Under the pieces are notes generated by a model, which had not been told where the DNA came from, did not search any database, and saw nothing but the letters and a program-made list of their open reading frames with translations. Positions 1-12,080 of a stretch of 64,000 nt of DNA are shown here, in pieces. Location: the NCBI GenBank assembly GCA_943737045.1, contig CALSFV010000099.1, forward strand, positions 218,650 to 282,649, read 5' to 3'. The DNA is from Parapristionchus giblindavisi. Its lineage: Eukaryota; Nematoda; Chromadorea; Rhabditida; Diplogasteridae. Position 1 is the first letter of the stretch. Every line of letters starts with the position of its first letter. A program made the position numbers and the translations under genes.

Positions 1-672
1 ATGATATATACCAGAAAGAGGATGAGATATACCAGAAAGAGGATGAGATATACCAGAAAGAGGATGAGATATACCAGAAAGAGGATGAGATATACCAGAA
101 AGAGGATGAGATATACCAGAAAGAGGATGAGATATACCAGAAAGAGGATGAGATATACCAGAAAGAGGATGAGATATACCAGAAAGACGATGAGATATAC
201 CAGAAAGAGGATGAGATATACCAGAAAGAGGATGAGATATACCAGAAAGAGGATGAGATGTACCAGAAAGAGGATGAGATATACCAGAAAGAGGATGAGA
301 TATACCAGAAAGAGGATGAGATATACCAGAAAGAGGATGAGATATACCAGAAAGAGGATGAGATATACCAGAAAGGGGATGAGATATACCAGAAAGGGGA
401 TGAGATATACCAGAAAGGGGATGAGATATACCAGAAAGAGGATGAGATATACCAGAAAGAGGATGAGATATACCAGAAAGAGGATGAGATGTACCAGAGA
501 GGATGAGATATAACAGAAAGGGGATGAGATATACCAGAAAGGGGATGAGATATACCAGAAAGAGGATGAGATATACCAGAAAGAGGATGAGATATACCAG
601 AAAGAGGATGAGATATACCAGAAAGAGGATGAGATATACCAGAAAGGGGATGAGATATACCAGAAAGGGGAT
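1..672. repeat. 21-bp satellite array, block 1 (open at window edge)
   Basis: 32 tandem units. This is the left flank of foldback copy 1. Visible variants are GACGATG near 187, GATGTACC near 258, three consecutive AAAGGG units near 373-420, a 2-bp deletion (GTACCAGAGAGG, 491-502) and TATAACAG near 510. The same series, with the 2-bp deletion, precedes foldback copies 3 (5230) and 4 (6849), so these three flanks share one origin. The array continues beyond the window. Confidence 0.97.
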
Positions 673-925
673 TGCGGTGTTACATTTCGAAACGGGTGAC
701 GTGTCCGTCAACTTCAATTTTGAAGTGTGGTGGGTCTCGAGTGGAAAACCCTGATAAACAATTGGAATACGGTAAGAAGTTACCGTAACCATCGATCAAT
801 ATGTGTTGACTACCGTAACTTTTTACAGTAATTTCATGACCCATCAGGGTTTTCCACTCGAGACACAAAACACTCCGAAATTGAAGTTGACGGACACGTC
901 ACCCGTTTCGAAATGTAACACCGCA
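673..925 (+). mobile_element. 253-bp foldback MITE-like element, copy 1
   Basis: Non-autonomous DNA element with no coding capacity. The termini TGCGGTGTTACA and TGTAACACCGCA are perfect inverted repeats for 48 bp (673-720 against 878-925). The match then continues to 83 bp with five mismatches, and imperfectly for a further 35 bp, so the element is a near-complete palindrome around a centre of about 17 bp. It sits between two GAT trinucleotides (670-672 and 926-928), which fits a 3-bp target duplication within the 21-bp unit. Two XhoI sites (736-741, 857-862) lie in the arms. Superfamily is unresolved: 3-bp duplications occur in PIF/Harbinger, CACTA and some other groups, but the ends do not identify one. 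Orientation is arbitrary but the same in all 23 copies. Confidence 0.88.
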
Positions 926-2797
926 GATGAGATATACCAGAAAGAGGATGAGATATACCAGAAAGGGGATGAGATATACCAGAAAGAGGATGAGATATAA
1001 CAGAAAGAGGATGAGATATACCAGAAAGAGGATGAGATATACCAGAAAGAGGATGAGATATACCAGAAAGAGGATGAGATATACCAGAAAGAGGATGAGA
1101 TATACCAGAAAGAGGATGAGATATACCAGAAAGAGGATGAGATATACCATAAAGAGGATGTGATATACCAGAAAGAGGATGAGATATACCAGAAAGAGGA
1201 TGAAATATACCAGAAAGAGGATGAGATATACCAGAAAGAGGATGAGATATACCAGAAAGGTTATGAGATATACCAGAAAGAGGATGAGATATACCAGAAA
1301 GAGGATGAGATATACCAGATAGGGGATGAGATATACCAGAAAGGGGATGAGATATACCAGAAAGAGGAAGAGATATACCAGAAAGGGGATGAGATATACC
1401 AGAAAGGGGATGAGATATACCAGAAAGAGGAAGAGATATACCAGAAAGGGGATGAGATATACCAGAAAGAGGATGAGATATACCAGAAAGAGGATGAGAT
1501 ATTCCAGAAAGAGGATGAGATATACCAGAAAGAGGATGAGATATACCAGAAAGAGGATGAGATATACCAGAAAGGGGATGAGATATACCAGAAAGGGGAT
1601 GAGATATACCAGAAAGAGGATGAGATATACCAGAAAGAGGATGAGATATACCAGAAAGAGGATGAGATATGCCAGAAAGAGGATGAGATATAAAAGAAAG
1701 AGGATGAGATATACCAGACAGAGGATGAGATATACCAGAAAGAGGATGAGATATACCAGAAAGAGGATGAGATATACCAGAAAGAGGATGAGATATACCA
1801 GAAAGAGGATGAGATATACCAGAAAGGGGATGAGATATACCAGAAAGGGGATGAGATATACCAGGAAGAGGATGAGATATACCAGAAAGAGGATGAGATA
1901 TACCAGAAAGAGGATGAGATATACCAGAAAGAGGATGAGATATACCAGAAAGAGGATGAGATATACCAGAAAGAGGATGAGATATACCAGAAAGAGGATG
2001 AGATATACCAGAAAGAGGATGAGATATACCAGAAAGAGGATGAGATATACCAGAAAGGGGATGAGATATACCAGAAAGGGGATGAGATATACCAGGAAGA
2101 GGATGAGATATACCAGAAAGAGGATGAGATATACCAGAAAGAGGATGAGATATACCAGAAAGAGGATGAGATATACCAGAAAGAGGATGAGATATACCAG
2201 AAAGAGGATGAGATATACCAGAAAGAGGATGAGATATACCAGAAAGAGGATGAGATATACCAGAAAGAGGATGAGGTATACCAGAAAGAGGATGAGATAT
2301 ACCAGAAAGAGGATGAGATATACCAGAAAGAGGATGAGATATACCAGAAAGAGGATGAGATATACCAGAAAGACGATGAGATATACCAGAAAGAGGATGA
2401 GATATACCAGAAAGAGGATGAGATATACCAGAAAGAGGATGAGATATACCAGAAAGAGGATGAGATATACCAGAAAGAGGATGAGATATACCAGAAAGAG
2501 GATGAGATGTACCAGAAAGAGGATGAGATATACCAGAAAGGGGATGAGATATACCAGAAAGGGGATGAGATATACCAGAAAGGGGATGAGATATACCAGA
2601 AAGAGGATGAGATGTACCAGAAAGAGGATGAGATATAACAGAAAGGGGATGAGATATACCAGAAAGGGGATGAGATATACCAGAAAGAGGATGAGATATA
2701 CCAGAAAGAGGATGAGATATACCAGAAAGAGGATGAGATATACCAGAAAGAGGATGAGATATACCAGAAAGGGGATGAGATATACCAGAAAGGGGAT
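926..2797. repeat. 21-bp satellite array, block 2
   Basis: 1872 bp, which is 89 units plus the 3-bp GAT. Markers in order: TATAACAG near 995, CATAAAGAGGATGTG near 1148, GTTATGAG near 1260, CCAGATAGGGG near 1316, GAAGAG units, GATATTCC near 1498, TATGCC near 1668, TATAAAAG near 1689 and CCAGACAG near 1714. Two modules of AAAGGG-AAAGGG-CCAGGAAG follow, 231 bp apart (1863 and 2094). The whole block recurs at 7284-9155 with the same length and identical conceptual translations. Confidence 0.97.
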
Positions 2798-3050
2798 TGC
2801 GGTGTTACATTTCGAAACGGGTGACGTGTCCGTCAACTTCAATTTTGAAGTGTGGTGGGTCTCGAGTGGAAAACCCTGATAAACAATTGGAATACGGTAA
2901 GAAGTTACCGTAACCATCGATCAATATGTGTTGACTACCGTAACTTTTTACAGTAATTTCATGACCCATCAGGGTTTTCCACTCGAGACACAAAACACTC
3001 CGAAATTGAAGTTGACGGACACGTCACCCGTTTCGAAATGTAACACCGCA
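2798..3050 (+). mobile_element. 253-bp foldback element, copy 2
   Basis: Same ends, length, orientation and GAT flanks as copy 1. The left flank has two AAAGGG units. The right flank is unique among the copies: AAAGAG, AAAGGG, AAAGGG, then CCAGGAAG. Confidence 0.88.
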
Positions 3051-5411
3051 GATGAGATATACCAGAAAGAGGATGAGATATACCAGAAAGGGGATGAGAT
3101 ATACCAGAAAGGGGATGAGATATACCAGGAAGAGGATGAGATATACCAGAAAGAGGATGAGATATACCAGAAAGAGGATGAGATATACCAGAAAGAGGAT
3201 GAGATATACCAGAAAGAGGATGAGATATACCAGAAAGAGGATGAGATATACCAGAAAGAGGATGAGATATACCAGAAAGAGGATGAGATATACCAGAAAG
3301 AGGATGAGATATACCAGAAAGAGGATGAGATATACCAGAAAGGGGATGAGATATACCAGAAAGGGGATGAGATATACCAGGAAGAGGATGAGATATACCA
3401 GAAAGAGGATGAGATATACCAGAAAGAGGATGAGATATACCAGAAAGAGGATGAGATATACCAGAAAGAGGATGAGATATACCAGAAAGAGGATGAGATA
3501 TACCAGAAAGAGGATGAGATATACCAGAAAGAGGATGAGATATACCAGAAAGAGGATGAGGTATACCAGAAAGAGGATGAGATATACCAGAAAGAGGATG
3601 AGATATACCAGAAAGAGGATGAGATATACCAGAAAGAGGATGAGATATACCAGAAAGACGATGAGATATACCAGAAAGAGGATGAGATATACCAGAAAGA
3701 GGATGAGATATACCAGAAAGAGGATGAGATATACCAGAAAGAGGATGAGATATACCAGAAAGAGGATGAGATATACCAGAAAGAGGATGAAATATACCAG
3801 AAAGACGATGAGATATACCAGAAAGAGGATGAGATATACCAGAAAGAGGATGAGATATACCAGAAAGGGGATGAGATATACCAGAAAGAGGATGAGATAT
3901 ACCAGAAAGAGGATGAGATATACCAGAAAGAGGATGATATACCAGAAAGAGGATGAGATGTACCAGAAAGAGGATGAGATATACCAGAAAGAGGATGAGA
4001 TATACCAGAAAGAGGATGAGATATACCAGAAAGACGATGAGATATACCAGAAAGAGGATGAGATATACCAGAAAGAGGATGAGATATACCAGAAAGAGGA
4101 TGAGATATACCAGAAAGAGGATGAGATATACCAGAAAGGGGATGAGATATACCAGAAAGGGGATGAGATATACCAGAAAGAGGATGAGATATACCAGAAA
4201 GACGATGAGCTATACCAGAAAGAGGATGAGATATACCAGAAAGAGGATGATATATACCAGAAAGAGGATGATATATACCAGAAAGAGGATGAGATATACC
4301 AGAAAGAGGATGAGATATACCAGAAAGAGGATGAGATATACCAGAAAGAGGATGAGATATACCAGAAAGAGGATGAGATATACCAGAAAGAGGATGAGAT
4401 ATACCAGAAAGAGGATGAGAAATACCAGAAAGAGGATGAGATATACCAGAAAGAGGATGAGATATACCAGAAAGGGGATGAGATATACCAGAAAGGGGAT
4501 GAGATATACCAGAAAGAGGATGAGATATACCAGAAAGACGATGAGCTATACCAGAAAGAGGATGAGATATACCAGAAAGAGGATGAGATATACCAGAAAG
4601 AGGATGAGATATACCGAGATATAACAGATAGAGGATGAGATATAACAGAAAGAGGATGAGATATACCAGAAAGAGGATGAGATATACCAGAAAGAGGATG
4701 AGATATACCAGAAAGACGATGAGATATACCAGAAAGAGGATGAGATATACCAGAAAGAGGATGAGATATACCAGAAAGAGGATGAGATGTACCAGAAAGA
4801 GGATGAGATATACCAGAAAGAGGATGATATATACCAGAAAGAGGATGAGATATACCAGAAAGAGGATGAGATATACCAGAAAGAGGATGAGATATACCAG
4901 AAAGAGGATGAGATATACCAGAAAGACGATGAGATATACCAGAAAGAGGATGAGATATACCAGAAAGAGGATGAGATATACCAGAAAGAGGATGAGATGT
5001 ACCAGAAAGAGGATGAGATATACCAGAAAGAGGATGAGATATACCAGAAAGAGGATGAGATATACCAGAAAGAGGATGAGATATACCAGAAAGAGGATGA
5101 GATATACCAGAAAGGGGATGAGATATACCAGAAAGGGGATGAGATATACCAGAAAGGGGATGAGATATACCAGAAAGAGGATGAGATATACCAGAAAGAG
5201 GATGAGATATACCAGAAAGAGGATGAGATGTACCAGAGAGGATGAGATATAACAGAAAGGGGATGAGATATACCAGAAAGGGGATGAGATATACCAGAAA
5301 GAGGATGAGATATACCAGAAAGAGGATGAGATATACCAGAAAGAGGATGAGATATACCAGAAAGAGGATGAGATATACCAGAAAGGGGATGAGATATACC
5401 AGAAAGGGGAT
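3051..5411. repeat. 21-bp satellite array, block 3
   Basis: 2361 bp with several phase breaks. A 252-bp repeat is marked by CCAGGAAG (near 3128 and 3380). There is a 2-bp deletion near 3932 (GATGATATACC), and GACGATGAGCTA occurs at 4210 and 4546, 336 bp apart. A scrambled junction lies at about 4612-4634 (ATACCGAGATATAACAGATAG). The last about 670 bp repeats block 1 at an offset of 4739 bp, including the 2-bp deletion at 5230. Confidence 0.96.
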
Positions 5412-5664
5412 TGCGGTGTTACATTTCGAAACGGGTGACGTGTCCGTCAACTTCAATTTTGAAGTGTGGTGGGTCTCGAGTGGAAAACCCTGATAAACAA
5501 TTGGAATACGGTAAGAAGTTACCGTAACCATCGATCAATATGTGTTGACTACCGTAACTTTTTACAGTAATTTCATGACCCATCAGGGTTTTCCACTCGA
5601 GACACAAAACACTCCGAAATTGAAGTTGACGGACACGTCACCCGTTTCGAAATGTAACACCGCA
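5412..5664 (+). mobile_element. 253-bp foldback element, copy 3
   Basis: Sequence as copy 1. Left flank (2-bp deletion, then TATAACAG) and right flank (TATAACAG in the fourth unit) both match copy 1, so element and surroundings were duplicated together. Confidence 0.88.
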
Positions 5665-7030
5665 GATGAGATATACCAGAAAGAGGATGAGATATACCAG
5701 AAAGGGGATGAGATATACCAGAAAGAGGATGAGATATAACAGAAAGAGGATGAGATATACCAGAAAGAGGATGAGATATACCAGAAAGAGGATGAGATAT
5801 ACCAGAAAGAGGATGAGATATACCAGAAAGAGGATGAGATATACCAGAAAGAGGATGAGATATACCAGAAAGAGGATGAGATATACCATAAAGAGGATGT
5901 GATATACCAGAAAGAGGATGAGATATACCAGAAAGAGGATGAAATATACCAGAAAGAGGATGAGATATACCAGAAAGAGGATGAGATATACCAGAAAGAG
6001 GATGAGATATACCAGAAAGAGGATGAGATATACCAGAAAGAGGATGAGATATACCATAAAGAGGATGTGATATACCAGAAAGAGGATGAGATATACCAGA
6101 AAGAGGATGAAATATACCAGAAAGAGGATGAGATATACCAGAAAGAGGATGAGATATACCAGAAAGAGGATGAGAAATACCAGAAAGAGGATGAGATATA
6201 CCAGAAAGAGGATGAGATATACCAGAAAGGGGATGAGATATACCAGAAAGGGGATGAGATATACCAGAAAGAGGATGAGATATACCAGAAAGACGATGAG
6301 CTATACCAGAAAGAGGATGAGATATACCAGAAAGAGGATGATATATACCAGAAAGAGGATGATATATACCAGAAAGAGGATGAGATATACCAGAAAGAGG
6401 ATGAGATATACCAGAAAGAGGATGAGATATACCAGAAAGAGGATGAGATATACCAGAAAGAGGATGAGATATACCAGAAAGAGGATGAGATATACCAGAA
6501 AGAGGATGAGATATACCAGAAAGAGGATGAGATATACCAGAAAGACGATGAGATATACCAGAAAGAGGATGAGATATACCAGAAAGAGGATGAGATATAC
6601 CAGAAAGAGGATGAGATGTACCAGAAAGAGGATGAGATATACCAGAAAGAGGATGAGATATACCAGAAAGAGGATGAGATATACCAGAAAGAGGATGAGA
6701 TATACCAGAAAGAGGATGAGATATACCAGAAAGGGGATGAGATATACCAGAAAGGGGATGAGATATACCAGAAAGGGGATGAGATATACCAGAAAGAGGA
6801 TGAGATATACCAGAAAGAGGATGAGATATACCAGAAAGAGGATGAGATGTACCAGAGAGGATGAGATATAACAGAAAGGGGATGAGATATACCAGAAAGG
6901 GGATGAGATATACCAGAAAGAGGATGAGATATACCAGAAAGAGGATGAGATATACCAGAAAGAGGATGAGATATACCAGAAAGAGGATGAGATATACCAG
7001 AAAGGGGATGAGATATACCAGAAAGGGGAT
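5665..7030. repeat. 21-bp satellite array, block 4
   Basis: 1366 bp. CATAAAGAGGATGTG occurs twice, 168 bp (8 units) apart at 5888 and 6056. GACGATGAGCTA near 6295 and paired GATGATATA units link it to block 3. It ends with the same 2-bp-deleted series as block 1 (6849). Confidence 0.96.
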
Positions 7031-7283
7031 TGCGGTGTTACATTTCGAAACGGGTGACGTGTCCGTCAACTTCAATTTTGAAGTGTGGTGGGTCTCGAGT
7101 GGAAAACCCTGATAAACAATTGGAATACGGTAAGAAGTTACCGTAACCATCGATCAATATGTGTTGACTACCGTAACTTTTTACAGTAATTTCATGACCC
7201 ATCAGGGTTTTCCACTCGAGACACAAAACACTCCGAAATTGAAGTTGACGGACACGTCACCCGTTTCGAAATGTAACACCGCA
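7031..7283 (+). mobile_element. 253-bp foldback element, copy 4
   Basis: Sequence and both flanks as copy 1, at an offset of 6358 bp. This is the left boundary element of the second copy of the block 1-2 segment. Confidence 0.88.
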
Positions 7284-9155
7284 GATGAGATATACCAGAA
7301 AGAGGATGAGATATACCAGAAAGGGGATGAGATATACCAGAAAGAGGATGAGATATAACAGAAAGAGGATGAGATATACCAGAAAGAGGATGAGATATAC
7401 CAGAAAGAGGATGAGATATACCAGAAAGAGGATGAGATATACCAGAAAGAGGATGAGATATACCAGAAAGAGGATGAGATATACCAGAAAGAGGATGAGA
7501 TATACCATAAAGAGGATGTGATATACCAGAAAGAGGATGAGATATACCAGAAAGAGGATGAAATATACCAGAAAGAGGATGAGATATACCAGAAAGAGGA
7601 TGAGATATACCAGAAAGGTTATGAGATATACCAGAAAGAGGATGAGATATACCAGAAAGAGGATGAGATATACCAGATAGGGGATGAGATATACCAGAAA
7701 GGGGATGAGATATACCAGAAAGAGGAAGAGATATACCAGAAAGGGGATGAGATATACCAGAAAGGGGATGAGATATACCAGAAAGAGGAAGAGATATACC
7801 AGAAAGGGGATGAGATATACCAGAAAGAGGATGAGATATACCAGAAAGAGGATGAGATATTCCAGAAAGAGGATGAGATATACCAGAAAGAGGATGAGAT
7901 ATACCAGAAAGAGGATGAGATATACCAGAAAGGGGATGAGATATACCAGAAAGGGGATGAGATATACCAGAAAGAGGATGAGATATACCAGAAAGAGGAT
8001 GAGATATACCAGAAAGAGGATGAGATATGCCAGAAAGAGGATGAGATATAAAAGAAAGAGGATGAGATATACCAGACAGAGGATGAGATATACCAGAAAG
8101 AGGATGAGATATACCAGAAAGAGGATGAGATATACCAGAAAGAGGATGAGATATACCAGAAAGAGGATGAGATATACCAGAAAGGGGATGAGATATACCA
8201 GAAAGGGGATGAGATATACCAGGAAGAGGATGAGATATACCAGAAAGAGGATGAGATATACCAGAAAGAGGATGAGATATACCAGAAAGAGGATGAGATA
8301 TACCAGAAAGAGGATGAGATATACCAGAAAGAGGATGAGATATACCAGAAAGAGGATGAGATATACCAGAAAGAGGATGAGATATACCAGAAAGAGGATG
8401 AGATATACCAGAAAGGGGATGAGATATACCAGAAAGGGGATGAGATATACCAGGAAGAGGATGAGATATACCAGAAAGAGGATGAGATATACCAGAAAGA
8501 GGATGAGATATACCAGAAAGAGGATGAGATATACCAGAAAGAGGATGAGATATACCAGAAAGAGGATGAGATATACCAGAAAGAGGATGAGATATACCAG
8601 AAAGAGGATGAGATATACCAGAAAGAGGATGAGGTATACCAGAAAGAGGATGAGATATACCAGAAAGAGGATGAGATATACCAGAAAGAGGATGAGATAT
8701 ACCAGAAAGAGGATGAGATATACCAGAAAGACGATGAGATATACCAGAAAGAGGATGAGATATACCAGAAAGAGGATGAGATATACCAGAAAGAGGATGA
8801 GATATACCAGAAAGAGGATGAGATATACCAGAAAGAGGATGAGATATACCAGAAAGAGGATGAGATGTACCAGAAAGAGGATGAGATATACCAGAAAGGG
8901 GATGAGATATACCAGAAAGGGGATGAGATATACCAGAAAGGGGATGAGATATACCAGAAAGAGGATGAGATGTACCAGAAAGAGGATGAGATATAACAGA
9001 AAGGGGATGAGATATACCAGAAAGGGGATGAGATATACCAGAAAGAGGATGAGATATACCAGAAAGAGGATGAGATATACCAGAAAGAGGATGAGATATA
9101 CCAGAAAGAGGATGAGATATACCAGAAAGGGGATGAGATATACCAGAAAGGGGAT
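7284..9155. repeat. 21-bp satellite array, block 5 (duplicate of block 2)
   Basis: 1872 bp, identical in length and variant order to 926-2797: TATGCC, TATAAAAG, CCAGACAG and the two CCAGGAAG modules all recur 6358 bp downstream. The long open frames on both strands translate identically, so divergence is very low. Confidence 0.97.
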
Positions 9156-9408
9156 TGCGGTGTTACATTTCGAAACGGGTGACGTGTCCGTCAACTTCAA
9201 TTTTGAAGTGTGGTGGGTCTCGAGTGGAAAACCCTGATAAACAATTGGAATACGGTAAGAAGTTACCGTAACCATCGATCAATATGTGTTGACTACCGTA
9301 ACTTTTTACAGTAATTTCATGACCCATCAGGGTTTTCCACTCGAGACACAAAACACTCCGAAATTGAAGTTGACGGACACGTCACCCGTTTCGAAATGTA
9401 ACACCGCA
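9156..9408 (+). mobile_element. 253-bp foldback element, copy 5
   Basis: Sequence as copy 1. Left flank as copy 2. The right flank is the CCAGATAGAGG class (near 9486) shared with copies 7 and 10-22. Confidence 0.88.
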
Positions 9409-10797
9409 GATGAGATATACCAGAAAGAGGATGAGATATACCAGAAAGGGGATGAGATATACCAGAAAGAGGATGAGATATACCAGATAGAGGATGAGAT
9501 ATACCAGAAAGGGGATGAGATATACCAGAAAGAGGATGAGATATACCAAAAAGAGGATGAGATATACCAGAAAGAGGATGAGATATACCAGAAAGAGGAT
9601 GAGATATACCAGAAAGAGGATTAGATATACCAGAAAGAGGATGAGATATACCAGAAAGAGGATGAGATATACCAGAAAGAGGATGAGATATAACAGAAAG
9701 AGGATGAGATATAACAGAAAGAGGATAAGATATACCAGAAAGAGGATGAGATATACCAGAAAGAGGATGAGATATACCAGAAAGAGGATGAGATATACCA
9801 GAAAGAGGATGAGATATACCAGAAAGAGGATGAGATATACCAGAAAGAGGATGAGATATACCAGAAAGAGGATGAGATATACCAGAAAGAGGATGAGATA
9901 TACCAGAAAGAGGATGAGATATACCAGAAAGGGGATGAGATGTACCAGGAAGAGGATGAGATATACCAGAAAGAGGATGAGATATACCAGAAAGGGGATG
10001 AGATATACCAGAAAGAGGATGAGATATAACAGAAAGAGGATGAGATATACCAGAAAGAGGATGAGATATACCAGAAAGAGGATGAGATATAACAGAAAGA
10101 GGATGAGATATACCAGAAAGAGGATGAGATATACCAGAAAGGGGATGAGATATACCAGAAAGAGGATGAGATATACCAGAAAGGGGATGAGATATACCAG
10201 AAAGAGGATGAGATATAACAGAAAGAGGATGAGATATACCAGAAAGAGGATGAGATATACCAGAAAGAGGATGAGATATAACAGAAAGAGGATGAGATAT
10301 ACCAGAAAGAGGATGAGATATACCAGAAAGGGGATGAGATATAACAGAAAGAGGATGAGATATACCAGAAAGAGGATGAGATATACCAGAAAGAGGATGA
10401 GATATACCAGAAAGAGGATGAGATATACCAGAAAGAGGATGAGATATACCAGAAAGAGGATGAGATATACCAGAAAGGGGATGAGATGTACCAGGAAGAG
10501 GATGAGATATACCAGAAAGAGGATGAGATATACCAGAAAGGGGATGAGATATACCAGAAAGAGGATGAGATATAACAGAAAGAGGATGAGATATACCAGA
10601 AAGAGGATGAGATATACCAGAAAGAGGATGAGATATAACAGAAAGAGGATGAGATATACCAGAAAGAGGATGAGATATACCAGAAAGGGGATGAGATATA
10701 CCAGAAAGAGGATGAGATATAACAGAAAGAGGATGAGATATACCAGAAAGAGGATGAGATATACCAGAAAGAGGATGAGATATACCAGAAAGGGGAT
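9409..10797. repeat. 21-bp satellite array, block 6
   Basis: 1389 bp, 66 units plus GAT. Rich in TATAACAG units. Private variants are GATTAGATA near 9619 and GATAAGATA near 9725. GATGTACCAGGAAG occurs at 9942 and 10488, marking a 546-bp (26-unit) internal duplication. Confidence 0.97.
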
Positions 10798-11050
10798 TGC
10801 GGTGTTACATTTCGAAACGGGTGACGTGTCCGTCAACTTCAATTTTGAAGTGTGGTGGGTCTCGAGTGGAAAACCCTGATAAACAATTGGAATACGGTAA
10901 GAAGTTACCGTAACCATCGATCAGTATGTGTTGACTACCGTAACTTTTTACAGTAATTTCATGACCCATCAGGGTTTTCCACTCGAGACACAAAACACTC
11001 CGAAATTGAAGTTGACGGACACGTCACCCGTTTCGAAATGTAACACCGCA
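10798..11050 (+). mobile_element. 253-bp foldback element, copy 6 (G127 variant)
   Basis: Differs from copy 1 by A to G at element position 127 (10924, ATCAGTATG). Left flank has a single AAAGGG unit and the right flank has TATATCAG in the second unit. These three features are shared only with copies 8 and 9. Confidence 0.88.
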
Positions 11051-11827
11051 GATGAGATATACCAGAAAGAGGATGAGATATATCAGAAAGGGGATGAGAT
11101 ATACCAGAAAGAGGATGAGATATACCAGAAAGAGGATGAGATATACCAGAAAGGGGATGAGATATACCAGAAAGAGGATGAGATATACCATAAAGAGGAT
11201 AAAGAGGATGAGATATACCAGAAAGAGGATGAGATATACCAGAAAGAGGATGAGATATACCAGAAAGAGGATGAGATATACCAGAAAGAGGATGAGATAT
11301 ACCAGAAAGAGGATGAGATATACCAGAAAGAGGATGAGATATACCATGAAGAGGATGTGATATACCAGAAAGAGGATGAGATATACCAGAAAGAGGATGA
11401 AATATACCAGAAAGAGGATGAGATATACCAGAAAGAGGATGAGATATACCATAAAGAGGATAAAGAGGATGAGATATACCAGAAAGAGGATGAGATATAC
11501 CAGAAAGAGGATGAGATATACCAGAAAGAGGATGAGATATACCAGAAAGAGGATGAGATATACCAGAAAGAGGATGAGATATACCAGAAAGAGGATGAGA
11601 TATACCATGAAGAGGATGTGATATACCAGAAAGAGGATGAGATATACCAGAAAGAGGATGAGATATACCAGAAAGAGGATGAGATATACCAGAAAGAGGA
11701 TGAGATATACCAGAAAGAGGATGAGATATACCAGAAAGAGGATGAGATATACCAGAAAGAGGATGAGATATACCAGAAAGAGGATGAGATATACCAGAAA
11801 GGGGATGAGATATACCAGAAAGGGGAT
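11051..11827. repeat. 21-bp satellite array, block 7 with 261-bp modules
   Basis: 777 bp. Two 261-bp modules each contain CATAAAGAGGATAAAGAGG, a 12-bp deletion within the unit (near 11189 and 11450), and CATGAAGAGGATGTG (near 11345 and 11606). Two such deletions account for the block length (38 units plus 3, minus 24). Confidence 0.96.
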
Positions 11828-12080
11828 TGCGGTGTTACATTTCGAAACGGGTGACGTGTCCGTCAACTTCAATTTTGAAGTGTGGTGGGTCTCGAGTGGA
11901 AAACCCTGATAAACAATTGGAATACGGTAAGAAGTTACCGTAACCATCGATCAATATGTGTTGACTACCGTAACTTTTTACAGTAATTTCATGACCCATC
12001 AGGGTTTTCCACTCGAGACACAAAACACTCCGAAATTGAAGTTGACGGACACGTCACCCGTTTCGAAATGTAACACCGCA
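11828..12080 (+). mobile_element. 253-bp foldback element, copy 7
   Basis: Sequence as copy 1 (A at position 127). Two AAAGGG units on the left, CCAGATAGAGG class on the right. Confidence 0.88.

Noticed and set aside
680..868. 62-codon minus-strand ORF inside each foldback element
   Set aside because: Lies within inverted-repeat arms of a short non-autonomous element, resembles no recognisable protein, and its repetition only reflects element copy number.
1326..2879. MRYTRKR and DEIYQKE heptapeptide-repeat frames as a basic or coiled-coil repeat protein
   Set aside because: Every unit supplies an ATG by chance, in-frame TAA units and 1-, 2- and 12-bp deletions switch frames freely, and substitutions are not biased towards any frame.
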